DNA of 64,000 nt, taken from positions 1 through 64,000 of the forward strand of contig SXXW01000033.1 in NCBI GenBank assembly GCA_005791165.1. The letters are read 5' to 3'. Both the position numbers and the translations under genes were made by a program. Below the pieces are notes generated by a model. The model was given only the letters and a program-made list of their open reading frames with translations. It did no database searches and was not told where the DNA came from. The stretch's first letter is position 1. Every line of letters starts with the position of its first letter. Shown here one piece after another: positions 56,165 to 64,000 of the stretch. The stretch is from Cytophagaceae bacterium. Its GTDB lineage: Bacteria; Bacteroidota; Bacteroidia; Cytophagales; Spirosomataceae.

Positions 56165-57148
56165 ATGAGAGAAATTCAATTTAGAGAAGCCTTGCGTGAA
56201 GCCATGCAAGAAGAAATGCGAACCGATTCAAATGTTTTCCTTTTAGGAGAAGAGGTGGCTGAATATAATGGGGCCTATAAAGTTTCCCAAGGGATGTTGG
56301 ATGAGTTTGGTCCGGAACGTGTGATTGACACGCCGATCGCTGAATTGGGATTTGGAGGGATTGCAGTAGGTGCTGCTGCGAATGGATTAAGACCCATCGT
56401 AGAATTTATGACATTCAATTTTTCATTAGTTGCTATAGACCAAGTAATTAATTCGGCTTCTAAAATAATGTCTATGTCCGGTGGACAATATTCTTGCCCG
56501 ATTGTTTTTAGAGGACCGACTGGAAATGCGGGTCAATTATCATCCCAGCATTCATCTAATTTTGAAAATTGGTTTGCCAATACACCAGGTTTGAAAGTGG
56601 TTGTTCCCTCCAATCCAGCGGATGCAAAAGGTTTATTGAAAGCTTCTATTCGTGATAATGATCCGGTCATTTTTATGGAATCGGAAGTCATGTATGGAGA
56701 TAAAGGATTAGTACCTGATGGAGAATATTTGATTCCGATCGGGAAAGCTAATATCGTAAAAGCGGGTAAAGACGTTACTCTTGTGACTTTTGGCAAAATG
56801 TTGTCTCGTGTAGTAATGCCTGCAGTAGAGGAGTTGGAAAAACAAGGTATTTCCGTTGAGGTAATTGATTTGCGCAGTGTGCGCCCTATTGATTATTTGA
56901 CCGTAGTGGAATCAGTTAAAAAAACCAATCGATGTGTAGTTGTGGAGGAAGCAAATCCATTAGCAGCTATTTCTTCTGAAATTGCTTATCATTTACAGCG
57001 TTGGGCTTTTGATTTCTTAGATGCTCCGGTGATTCGTGTGAATTCACGTGACTTGCCTTTGCCTTACGCGCCTACGTTAATTGAGGAAATTTTACCAAGT
57101 GTAGAAAGAACGATTAAAGCAGTAAAACAAGTTTTATATAAATCTTAA
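56165..57148 (+). CDS. pdhB: Pyruvate dehydrogenase E1 component subunit beta
   Basis: The 327-residue subunit pairs with E1 alpha (elsewhere in the genome) to decarboxylate pyruvate with thiamine diphosphate. Motifs: MREIQFREALREAMQEEM at the start, VFLLGEEVAEYNGAYKVSQG, TPIAELGFGGIAVGAAANG and the C-terminal transketolase domain (VIDLRSVRPIDYLTVVES, VVVEEANPLAAISSEIAYHL). It stands alone with its own promoter and terminator. Confidence 0.93.
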   Translation: MREIQFREALREAMQEEMRTDSNVFLLGEEVAEYNGAYKVSQGMLDEFGPERVIDTPIAELGFGGIAVGAAANGLRPIVEFMTFNFSLVAIDQVINSASKIMSMSGGQYSCPIVFRGPTGNAGQLSSQHSSNFENWFANTPGLKVVVPSNPADAKGLLKASIRDNDPVIFMESEVMYGDKGLVPDGEYLIPIGKANIVKAGKDVTLVTFGKMLSRVVMPAVEELEKQGISVEVIDLRSVRPIDYLTVVESVKKTNRCVVVEEANPLAAISSEIAYHLQRWAFDFLDAPVIRVNSRDLPLPYAPTLIEEILPSVERTIKAVKQVLYKS

Positions 57149-57168
57149 GGATAGCATTTAATGCATTA

Positions 57169-57200
57169 AAAAAACCCGAAGCATTTGCCTCGGGTTTTTT
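57169..57200. terminator. Bidirectional intrinsic terminator between pdhB and htrA
   Basis: AAAAAACCCGA (57169-57179) pairs with TCGGGTTTTTT (57190-57200). It has A and T runs on both sides, so it can end transcription from both convergent genes. Confidence 0.9.
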
Positions 57201-57234
57201 GTTTGAGCAAAGATTTTATTTTGGAAATCTATGT

Positions 57235-58716
57235 TTAAAGCACGTAGATAAATCTAGATCCATCTACGTCAATTCCTTCTAATTTAATTCGACCTCTTCT
57301 GGCTTCTAATAATTCCGTAGCTTCTTTAGGGCTATTTACGGCCTTATCGTTTATTTTGGTAATGATGGATCCTTTGGATAAGCCATACATTTCTAACCTT
57401 CCGTCTGCGGTAACTTCTACGACCTTAACCCCAGAACTCAACTTAAACTTTTCTTTATCTGCACTACTTAAAGAACCGAATTTGGCACCTAAGAACTCTG
57501 ATTTATACGTTTCGCCGATATCTCCTTTGAGTATGGAAGTGTTCCCATCTTTATTCTTCAAGGTTACATTGAACTCTTTAATCTGGCCATCACGATTTAC
57601 AGAAACATTTAATGATTCACCGGGTCTCTTTCTGCCAACAATCTCCATGAGTTTGGCAGTTGATTTTGTATCCACACCGTCAATTTTCATGATTACATCA
57701 TTGATTTTAATTCCGGCATCTTTCGCTGCAGAGTTTTCAGCAAATCCACCTACATAGACTCCATCTTTTACTTTAAGATCTTTTTCATCTACTAATTTCG
57801 AGTTTACTTCTAGGATATTAACCCCAAGGAAACCTCTTTGGACATTGCCGTACTTGATTAAATCACCTGAAACTTTTTTGACAATGCTTACGGGAACGGC
57901 AAATGAGTATCCAGCAAATTGGCCCGTACGTGAATAAATGGCAGTATTAATACCGATCAACTCGCCTTTTAAATTCACAAGTGCTCCTCCAGAATTTCCT
58001 GGATTAACTGCTGCATCTGTTTGAATAAATGATTCTAATGGGTTAATATCCCCATCGCGATCGATGATATTCTGACGACCTTTGGCAGATACAATCCCAG
58101 CCGTAACGGTTGATTCTAAGTTAAAAGGATTCCCAACGGCTAATACCCACTCTCCAACTCTCAATGCATCTGAATCTCCAAAAGTGAGGAATGGAAGGCC
58201 ACTTGCCTTAATTTGAATGACAGCTAAGTCAGATGAAGGGTCCGTCGAAATAACCTTGCCTTTAAATTCTCTTTTATCATTCAAGATCACTGAAATCTCA
58301 CTTGCTTCAGCTACTACGTGATTATTAGTTACAATATACCCGTCAGCGCTAATGATGACGCCTGAGCCAGAAGCCTCTTGTTGCTGAGGTGCTTGTCTAC
58401 GACCACCGCCTCCTCCACCACCAAATGGATCACCAAACCCGCCAAATAAATCGTCAAATGGACTGGAAAATTGCTGGCGCGATCTCTGTTCCATTTTAGT
58501 TTTGATATGAACCACGGCAGGGGTGGTTTTTTCGGCTGCATACGTAAATTCCCCTGGATTTCCGGGGACATTAATGCTCGAGACCGTGTTTGTAAATGCA
58601 GAAGGAACTTCGCCTAATGTATTTTTTGAACCCAAATTAAATAATTGAAATGCGCCTAAAGAAATTCCACTGGATAAAAGCGCAATGACTACATAGGATT
58701 TTAATTGATTTTTCAT
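57235..58716 (-). CDS. HtrA/Deg-family periplasmic serine protease
   Basis: The 493-residue protease has an N-terminal helix and a trypsin-like domain with His133 (VTNNHVV), Asp163 (DPSSDLAVIQI) and Ser242 (NPGNSGGALV). Two PDZ domains follow (about 285-375 and 400-490). Between the helix and the protease domain is a Gly-rich stretch (FGGFGDPFGGGGGGG). Likely role: degradation or refolding of misfolded envelope proteins. Confidence 0.94.
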   Translation of the reverse strand: MKNQLKSYVVIALLSSGISLGAFQLFNLGSKNTLGEVPSAFTNTVSSINVPGNPGEFTYAAEKTTPAVVHIKTKMEQRSRQQFSSPFDDLFGGFGDPFGGGGGGGRRQAPQQQEASGSGVIISADGYIVTNNHVVAEASEISVILNDKREFKGKVISTDPSSDLAVIQIKASGLPFLTFGDSDALRVGEWVLAVGNPFNLESTVTAGIVSAKGRQNIIDRDGDINPLESFIQTDAAVNPGNSGGALVNLKGELIGINTAIYSRTGQFAGYSFAVPVSIVKKVSGDLIKYGNVQRGFLGVNILEVNSKLVDEKDLKVKDGVYVGGFAENSAAKDAGIKINDVIMKIDGVDTKSTAKLMEIVGRKRPGESLNVSVNRDGQIKEFNVTLKNKDGNTSILKGDIGETYKSEFLGAKFGSLSSADKEKFKLSSGVKVVEVTADGRLEMYGLSKGSIITKINDKAVNSPKEATELLEARRGRIKLEGIDVDGSRFIYVL

Positions 58717-58846
58717 TTATAAGGATCTTTTATTAATTGTGATTATGGTTTTTGAATGTGCGAATTTAACGTAAAAATGTACTCAATTGTTTAAGGTCTC
58801 TAATTTTATTAACAAGTTTTAAGTTTTTATCTAACTCGCCAAGCAG

Positions 58847-58877
58847 TTTTATTTGCCAAATGATTTGGCTATTTTTG
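58847..58877 (+). promoter_or_regulatory. Possible promoter of lysS
   Basis: TATTTTTG (58870-58877) matches the -7 box. The -33 position at 19 bases is TTTT (58847-58850), one mismatch. Confidence 0.4.
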
Positions 58878-58900
58878 CCCTTTGAAAATAAATATTTAGT

Positions 58901-60613
58901 ATGATATTAAGTGAGCAAGAATTATTAAGACGTCAAAAAAGGCAGGAACTTATTGGCATGAGAATAGATCCCTATCCTGCGGCCGCATTTTTGGTCAGCC
59001 ATTATTCTTCTCAGATTTTGGCCGAATATAAACCTGAATTAAATAACTTCCAAGAAGTGAGTTTAGCAGGTCGATTAATGGGATTTCGCATCATGGGAAA
59101 CGCTTCATTTGCTGAATTACAGGATGCAAATGGGCGCATTCAGTTGTATTTCCGAAGAGATGATTTATGTCCTGGAGAGGATAAAACGTTATATAATACT
59201 GTTTTCAAACGCCTTCTGGATATTGGCGATATTATAGGTATAAAGGGTTATGCTTTTACGACCCAAGTCGGTGAGATATCGGTTCATGTGAGCGAATTTA
59301 CTTTGCTATCCAAAGCGCTGAAGCCACTTCCAGTGGTGAAAGAAGCCGACGGTCAGACCTATGATGCCTTTTCAGATCCTGAAATGAGATATCGTCAGCG
59401 ATATGTTGATTTAATCGTTAATCCTTCCATTAAAGATATTTTTGTCAAACGCGCCAAGATCATTTCGACGATGCGGACGATGTTTGACCAAAGGGGTTGG
59501 TTAGAAGTGGAAACTCCTGTTTTACAATCTGTCCATGGAGGAGCCTCGGCTAGACCCTTTAAAACGCATCACAATACGTTGGACATGCCTTTATTTTTGC
59601 GCATTGCCAATGAACTTTATTTAAAGCGTTTGATTGTAGGTGGATTTGATGGCGTCTATGAATTTGGAAAAATGTTTAGAAATGAGGGGATGGATAGAAC
59701 CCATAACCCTGAATTTACTTCATTGGAATTTTATGTGGCCTACAAAGATTACCATTGGATGATGAATTTGACCGAGGAGATTTTTGAAAAGGTAACCTTG
59801 ACCTTACATGGTCAAACTAAGATTTCAGTGGGAGATAATCACATTGAATTTGCAGGGCCCTATCCTCGATTAAGTATTTCAGAAGCTATTTTGAAATATT
59901 CTGGGGTGAATGTAGATGAGCTTTCTGAGGATGAATTAAGAACAAAATGTACATCTTTTGGGATGGAAGTGGATGCTCAAATGGGGAAAGGTAAATTGAT
60001 CGACGAGCTTTTTGGTGAGAAGGTGGAAGCTAATTTAATTCAGCCCACGTTCATTATTGATTATCCCGTCGAAATGTCTCCGCTAACGAAAAAGCATAGA
60101 TCGAAGGAGGGTTTAGTTGAACGCTTTGAACTATTTGTGAACGGCAAAGAAATTGCAAATGCTTATTCCGAATTAAATGATCCGATTGATCAAAAAGAGC
60201 GGTTTGAGGACCAACTAAAATTAGCTGAAAAAGGTGATGATGAGGCGATGGCGATGGATTATGATTTTATCCGTTCATTGGAGTATGCGATGCCACCCAC
60301 TTCGGGTATTGGGATTGGAATAGACCGATTAACCATGTTGATGACGAATCAATCCTCGATTCAAGAGGTGTTGTTTTTTCCTCAAATGCGTCCAGAGATC
60401 ATGAAAGAAGTATCTTCGGATCAAGATTTTATCAGCGCAGGGGTACCCGAAATTTGGATTCCAGCATTACAGAAAATGGGAATTTTGACTTTGGACGCTT
60501 TGAAAGAAGCTAATCCAAATAAAGTTTTCAATGATCTAGGTGGAATGAGAAAGAAATTGAAGATTGATTCTTCTATGCCTACTAAGGAGGAAGTTGCCTC
60601 TTGGATTTCCTAA
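58901..60613 (+). CDS. lysS: Lysyl-tRNA synthetase (class II)
   Basis: A 570-residue enzyme with an N-terminal OB-fold (VSLAGRLMGFRIMGNASFAE) and a class II catalytic core: motif 2 near FGKMFRNEGMDRTHNPEFTS, motif 3 in SGIGIGIDRLTMLM. After the core (ends about 500) there is a C-terminal extension of about 65 residues (ISAGVPEIWIPALQKMGI and onward), present in many Bacteroidota LysRS. Complete, with a terminator downstream. Confidence 0.95.
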   Translation: MILSEQELLRRQKRQELIGMRIDPYPAAAFLVSHYSSQILAEYKPELNNFQEVSLAGRLMGFRIMGNASFAELQDANGRIQLYFRRDDLCPGEDKTLYNTVFKRLLDIGDIIGIKGYAFTTQVGEISVHVSEFTLLSKALKPLPVVKEADGQTYDAFSDPEMRYRQRYVDLIVNPSIKDIFVKRAKIISTMRTMFDQRGWLEVETPVLQSVHGGASARPFKTHHNTLDMPLFLRIANELYLKRLIVGGFDGVYEFGKMFRNEGMDRTHNPEFTSLEFYVAYKDYHWMMNLTEEIFEKVTLTLHGQTKISVGDNHIEFAGPYPRLSISEAILKYSGVNVDELSEDELRTKCTSFGMEVDAQMGKGKLIDELFGEKVEANLIQPTFIIDYPVEMSPLTKKHRSKEGLVERFELFVNGKEIANAYSELNDPIDQKERFEDQLKLAEKGDDEAMAMDYDFIRSLEYAMPPTSGIGIGIDRLTMLMTNQSSIQEVLFFPQMRPEIMKEVSSDQDFISAGVPEIWIPALQKMGILTLDALKEANPNKVFNDLGGMRKKLKIDSSMPTKEEVASWIS

Positions 60614-60702
60614 TTTGGTTCTGGTTTAAATTTGACTCGATTAAATTAAAGCCATTTAACTTTAGAAATAGTATTCGATTGGTAAACCGAACCATATAAA
60701 AT

Positions 60703-60735
60703 AAAAAAAGCCTTCATTTCTGAGGGCTTTTTTTT
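60703..60735 (+). terminator. Intrinsic terminator of lysS
   Basis: AAAAAAGCCTTCA pairs with TGAGGGCTTTTTT around TTTC (one G-U pair), followed by more T residues. Confidence 0.92.
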
Positions 60736-60830
60736 CTCTTCAACTAGAGATCAATTTTGCAATCTTCAATAGGTAATCCTACATATATTGTTTAATCCTG
60801 ATTTGCTCTAATCAAAAAAACGCAAGAAAA

Positions 60831-61025
60831 TTAGATTTTCTTTACGTTGATAGCGTTTGCTCCACGCTTTCCATCAGTAACTTCATAAGATACTGAATCA
60901 TTTTCGCGGATTGTAACACCTGTAAGGCCAGTTACGTGTACGAAAATGTCTTCACCTGTTTGATCATCAACGATGAATCCGAAACCTTTCGTCTCGTTGA
61001 AAAATTTTACTTTACCAGTTTGCAT
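60831..61025 (-). CDS. Cold-shock protein (CspA family)
   Basis: A 64-residue single OB-fold protein, MQTGKVKFFNETKGFGFIVD, with RNP1 (KGFGFI) and RNP2 (DIFVHV). It binds single-stranded nucleic acid and melts mRNA structure. A start at 61082 would add 19 residues with no family match (MSVYMILSLEG), so I use the ATG at 61025. The transcript appears to have a long leader. Confidence 0.93.
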   Translation of the reverse strand: MQTGKVKFFNETKGFGFIVDDQTGEDIFVHVTGLTGVTIRENDSVSYEVTDGKRGANAINVKKI

Positions 61026-61082
61026 AAAAAAAATGTTAAAAATATTAATACCCTCGAGAGATAAAATCATGTAAACCGACAA

Positions 61083-61339
61083 ACTTTAAATAGAATCAAT
61101 AGCCTGGAAAATCAGAGGAGAAACTAGTGGAGAATGTCGAAATTAATGATATGTTAAATCTTTTAAGTGGTCAAATGTATAAATAATTATATTGTATACA
61201 AGAGAAATGAAAATATTTTTACTTTTTTTTAAGTTAAATATTAATATTCTAATATTTTATATAATTAAATAGTTTTATGTATTTTCGACGATGTTATTTT
61301 GGGATCTTATTCATAATTTCGTGATATAATTTAATCGAT
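61083..61339. other. Divergent intergenic region between csp and the PspC gene
   Basis: About 257 AT-rich bases with no ORF. It holds the csp leader and promoter. No clear rightward promoter box with correct spacing was found. Confidence 0.5.
61172..61202 (-). promoter_or_regulatory. Possible promoter of the cold-shock gene
   Basis: On the minus strand CTTG (complement of 61199-61202), 19 bases, then TACATTTG (complement of 61172-61179). The -7 box is perfect, the -33 has one mismatch. A start near 61165 gives a leader of about 140 bases, as is usual for cold-shock mRNAs. Confidence 0.5.
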
Positions 61340-61561
61340 ATGTATAAAATTAAATATTTCGTTGAAAATCAGGCATTTGGAGTTTGTACTCGATTAGGTG
61401 AAAAGTTTAAAATTTCGACAAGTAGTATTCGATTGTATTTTATCTATACTTCTTTTTTAACGATGGGTTCTCCCATTATCATTTATTTAATCCTTGCTTT
61501 TTGGATGAACATCAGGCGCTATCTACGCCAAAGAAACAATCCTTCTGTTTGGGATATTTAA
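61340..61561 (+). CDS. PspC-domain small membrane protein
   Basis: The 73-residue PspC-family protein has GVCTRLGEKFKISTSSIRLYF and one membrane helix (GSPIIIYLILAFWM). PspC domains in proteobacteria sense envelope stress; here there is no pspA neighbour, so the role is unknown. Its stop codon overlaps the convergent glycosyltransferase stop by 4 bases. Confidence 0.87.
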   Translation: MYKIKYFVENQAFGVCTRLGEKFKISTSSIRLYFIYTSFLTMGSPIIIYLILAFWMNIRRYLRQRNNPSVWDI

Positions 61562-62562
61562 AATTTCAAATCTGAGAATTTCTTAATTTTTTTGAAGAAG
61601 AAATCGAACACAATGCTTCCAGGATAGCTTTTAATGTATTTTTCTTGTAGGCTCTCCGGTAGATTCTGTTTGTTTTTGTGAAAGATCACATATTTGTAGA
61701 AATAGAAATGTGCGTGTAATACGGCTAAGAATTGCATCCATTGCATACTTGTTAAAAAGCGTAAACCAGCGATTCCGTCTAAAATCATCCGTTTAAGTAC
61801 CGTATTAAATTTTTGTGCTGGGTCTACGTTTTTGTAAAGTAAGATCAAGTTGTTGCGGAAATTCAAATAGGTTTTGAAGGGGTTTCCTTGGGCTAAAGTT
61901 CCGCCACCTACGTGTAAGACTTGACTTTCTGCAACGGCAGCAATTTGAAATCCGGCTCTTTGGAGGCGCCAACAAAGATCAATTTCTTCCATGTGTGCAA
62001 AAAAGTACTCATCTAATCCGCCGACTTTCCAAAAAAGCTCTGATTTAACCATTAGGCAGGCTCCAGATGCCCAATTGACAAATGAGGTGGGATATTGATT
62101 CTCGTTTTTTTCCAAATGATCAAAGATTCTTCCACGGCTAAAAGGATAACCCAATCGATCCCAATATCCACCAGCGGCACCTGCATATTCAAAATATTCA
62201 GGTTTTTGATAATCTAATATGTAGGGTTGCGCCGCTGCACAACTAGGATGCATCTCAAAGAAGCTCAATAACGGATTTAGCCAATCTTTTTTTGGTTTAA
62301 TATCAGAATTCATGAGTACAAAATACTCAGCATTTATTTGTTTAAGGGCAAAATTGTATCCACCCGCATACCCTAGGTTGTTGGCCCATTGAATAATGCT
62401 AACCTCTGGAAATTTTTCTTCAACTAGCTTAACGGAATCATCTGTAGATCCATTGTCGGCCACATAAATCTTTCCTTCCGATGTATTTAAAATAACATCT
62501 GGAAGGAATTTTTCTAGAAAACCCCGACCATTAAAATTTAAGATTACAATTGCGACTGACAT
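61558..62562 (-). CDS. Glycosyltransferase family 2
   Basis: A 334-residue GT-A enzyme starting MSVAIVILNFNGRGFLEKFL, with YVADNGSTDDSVKLVEE, MNSDIKPKKDWLNPLL (DxD-like region), ASGACLMVKSELFWKVGG and FFAHMEEIDLCWRLQRAG. These resemble rhamnosyl/GT2 family enzymes acting on envelope glycans. An ATG at 62694 would add 44 residues that match nothing in the family, so 62562 is chosen. A -7-like TACCTTTG on the minus strand (complement of 62567-62574) ends only 4 bases before this ATG, so the message may be leaderless. Confidence 0.9.
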   Translation of the reverse strand: MSVAIVILNFNGRGFLEKFLPDVILNTSEGKIYVADNGSTDDSVKLVEEKFPEVSIIQWANNLGYAGGYNFALKQINAEYFVLMNSDIKPKKDWLNPLLSFFEMHPSCAAAQPYILDYQKPEYFEYAGAAGGYWDRLGYPFSRGRIFDHLEKNENQYPTSFVNWASGACLMVKSELFWKVGGLDEYFFAHMEEIDLCWRLQRAGFQIAAVAESQVLHVGGGTLAQGNPFKTYLNFRNNLILLYKNVDPAQKFNTVLKRMILDGIAGLRFLTSMQWMQFLAVLHAHFYFYKYVIFHKNKQNLPESLQEKYIKSYPGSIVFDFFFKKIKKFSDLKF

Positions 62563-62613
62563 AATACAAAGGTAAGACAAATCGAGATAATTAGAATTTC
62601 TTGAAGAAAGATG

Positions 62614-62621
62614 TATTTTTG
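62614..62621 (+). promoter_or_regulatory. Possible -7 element of the amino-acid permease promoter
   Basis: TATTTTTG matches TAnnTTTG, 29 bases before the permease ATG. The -33 box is weak (TTAG at 62591-62594). Confidence 0.4.
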
Positions 62622-62650
62622 TTGGCGTAAAAACATCCAACAAACCAACT

Positions 62651-64000
62651 ATGTGGGCTTCTCTTTTTCGAAAAAAAACCATTGATAAAATCATTTCAGA
62701 TCAGTTAGAAGTAGAAAAATTAGCGGGTCACTCCATGGTGCGCAACTTGGGTGTTCGAGATTTAACCTTTATGGGTGTTGCAGCCATTATAGGCGCAAGT
62801 ATATTTTCAGCTATTGGGCAGGCCTCAGCTAATGGAGGACCAGCCGTTTCATTATTATTTGTTTTTACAGCTTTAGCCTGCATGTTTACCGCATTTTGTT
62901 ATGCTCGGTTTGCGGCGACAGTTCCTATTTCTGGTAGTGCCTATACGTATGCTTATACGAGTTTGGGTGAAATGGTTGCCTGGATTTTGGGCTGGAATTT
63001 ATTGCTTGAATATGCAATTTCGAATGTGGCCGTTGCCATTTCTTGGTCTAAATATTTTGTGGATTTATTAGAGGGCTTAGGATTTCATGTGCCTGAATAT
63101 TTAACCATGGATTATTTGTCGGCCCAACGAGCTCACGTAGCTGCTCTACAAGCGTTAGAAGCGGGTCAGAAATTAGAGCAAATGTCTGTCAATGTACGAG
63201 AAGGATTTGTGGCGTTTAATTCGGCCCCCGATTTTTTCGGTTGGCATGTTGTCGCTAATATTCCCGCTTTGCTCATCACAGCTGCGATTACCTATTTAGT
63301 TTACATTGGCATCAAGGAAACCAAAAACATGAATAATATTTTGGTGGTACTCAAATTAGCAGTCATTGCTATCGTGGTAGGTGTGGGGGCATTTTATGTT
63401 CAAGTAGAAAATTGGACCCCATTTGCCCCCAACGGAATTAGTGGAGTATTGAAGAGTGTGGCGGCTGTTTGTTTTGCTTATATTGGTTTTGATTCGATCT
63501 CAACAACTGCGGAGGAATGTAAAAATCCCCAAAGAGATATTCCCAAAGCAATGATGTGGGCATTACTAATTTGTACCGTTTTATATGTGATGGTTACATT
63601 GGTACTTACTGGAATTGTTCCATCTGGCGATTTAGCTGGAATAGAGGATCCGTTGGCTTTTATGTTTATGAAGGTTAATTTGCCCGGCGTGGCTGGAGTT
63701 GTAGCAGCGAGTGCTGTTATTGCTTTAACGAGTGCGCTTTTGGTTTATCAAATGGGTCAGCCACGTATTTGGATGACAATGTCACGTGATGGTTTGTTGC
63801 CTAAAGCTTTTTCGCGCATTCATCCGAAATATAGGACTCCTTCGTTTTCAACAATAATGACTGGTTTTTTGGTGGGCATTCCTGCCTTATTTGCCAATTT
63901 AGAGGAAGTGATAAATCTGAGTAGTATAGGAACTTTATTTGCTTTTGTGCTGGTATGTGGCGGGGTATTAATTTTAGATTTAGATCCTGAAAATCAGAAA
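62651..64000 (+). CDS. APC-superfamily amino-acid permease (partial, 3' end beyond the window)
   Basis: Reading from ATG 62651 is open to the window edge (450 codons). The cytoplasmic start MWASLFRKKTIDKI is followed by the APC motif LTFMGVAAIIGASIFSAIGQ. Then come PISGSAYTYAYTSLGEMVAW, AYIGFDSISTTAEECKNPQR and PRIWMTMSRDGLLPKAFSRI, all typical of cationic amino-acid transporter-like permeases. About ten membrane segments lie within the window; more are expected beyond it. Substrate unknown. Confidence 0.92.
   Translation, partial: MWASLFRKKTIDKIISDQLEVEKLAGHSMVRNLGVRDLTFMGVAAIIGASIFSAIGQASANGGPAVSLLFVFTALACMFTAFCYARFAATVPISGSAYTYAYTSLGEMVAWILGWNLLLEYAISNVAVAISWSKYFVDLLEGLGFHVPEYLTMDYLSAQRAHVAALQALEAGQKLEQMSVNVREGFVAFNSAPDFFGWHVVANIPALLITAAITYLVYIGIKETKNMNNILVVLKLAVIAIVVGVGAFYVQVENWTPFAPNGISGVLKSVAAVCFAYIGFDSISTTAEECKNPQRDIPKAMMWALLICTVLYVMVTLVLTGIVPSGDLAGIEDPLAFMFMKVNLPGVAGVVAASAVIALTSALLVYQMGQPRIWMTMSRDGLLPKAFSRIHPKYRTPSFSTIMTGFLVGIPALFANLEEVINLSSIGTLFAFVLVCGGVLILDLDPENQK

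Overview
The window looks like a chromosomal segment of an AT-rich member of the Bacteroidota, most likely a freshwater, rhodopsin-carrying Cytophagales (an Aquirufa-like organism is my best guess, from gene content only). Supporting signs are a SusC/SusD pair, promoters of the Bacteroidota type (TTTG, about 19-23 bases, TAnnTTTG), a GldG-like gliding gene, a type IX secretion C-terminal domain on a DUF1501 protein, paired OmpH/Skp genes after bamA, DUF6089 barrels, and a DAHP synthase fused to chorismate mutase.

Region 1 (about 340-15670, + strand) is a polysaccharide utilisation locus: susC, susD, a strong hairpin, then a clan GH-A-like hydrolase broken by a stop codon just after its signal peptide, a GH88/GH105 unsaturated uronyl hydrolase, two heparinase II/III-type lyases, a BNR beta-propeller protein that may be a lyase, and a PL8 lyase. 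Together they suggest import and depolymerisation of a uronic-acid polysaccharide. No sulfatase or dedicated regulator is present. Region 2 (15671-18600) is accessory-looking DNA: a long, nearly gene-free stretch with a small ORF and short repeats, a tRNA-Val whose acceptor stem does not match perfectly, terC, the tail of a lost ParD-type antitoxin, and an intact HigBA-type toxin-antitoxin pair.

Region 3 (18605-31349, - strand) is mainly core: a thioredoxin-like protein, a 14-bp tandem repeat, dnaN, then a compact phototrophy module (lycopene cyclase, beta-carotene dioxygenase Blh, proton-pumping rhodopsin), gldG, a PpiD-like chaperone, and the arginine genes argD, argC, argG and a GNAT acetyltransferase. 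Region 4 (31578-47790) has aat, a methyltransferase and proB; secA; a DUF1800/DUF1501 pair; two outer-membrane barrel genes; and the envelope operon uppS-bamA-skp-skp.

Region 5 (47820-64000) is housekeeping: a TauE/SafE permease, lspA, proline dehydrogenase, DAHP synthase/chorismate mutase, an EamA transporter, ridA, gltX, a small conserved protein, gatC, aroB, pyruvate dehydrogenase E1 beta, an HtrA protease, lysS, a cold-shock protein, a PspC protein, a glycosyltransferase, and an amino-acid permease cut by the window end. Several genes here and in region 4 end in clear intrinsic terminators.

I found no CRISPR array, rRNA, complete transposon or obvious new multi-gene system. The points most worth a second look are the nonsense codon in the PUL hydrolase, the heptamer-based intergenic repeats, the tRNA-Val/island boundary with its toxin-antitoxin remnants, the complete retinal-rhodopsin module, and the Gly/Tyr-rich insertion in BamA. 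All assignments are by reading motifs; no database search was run.
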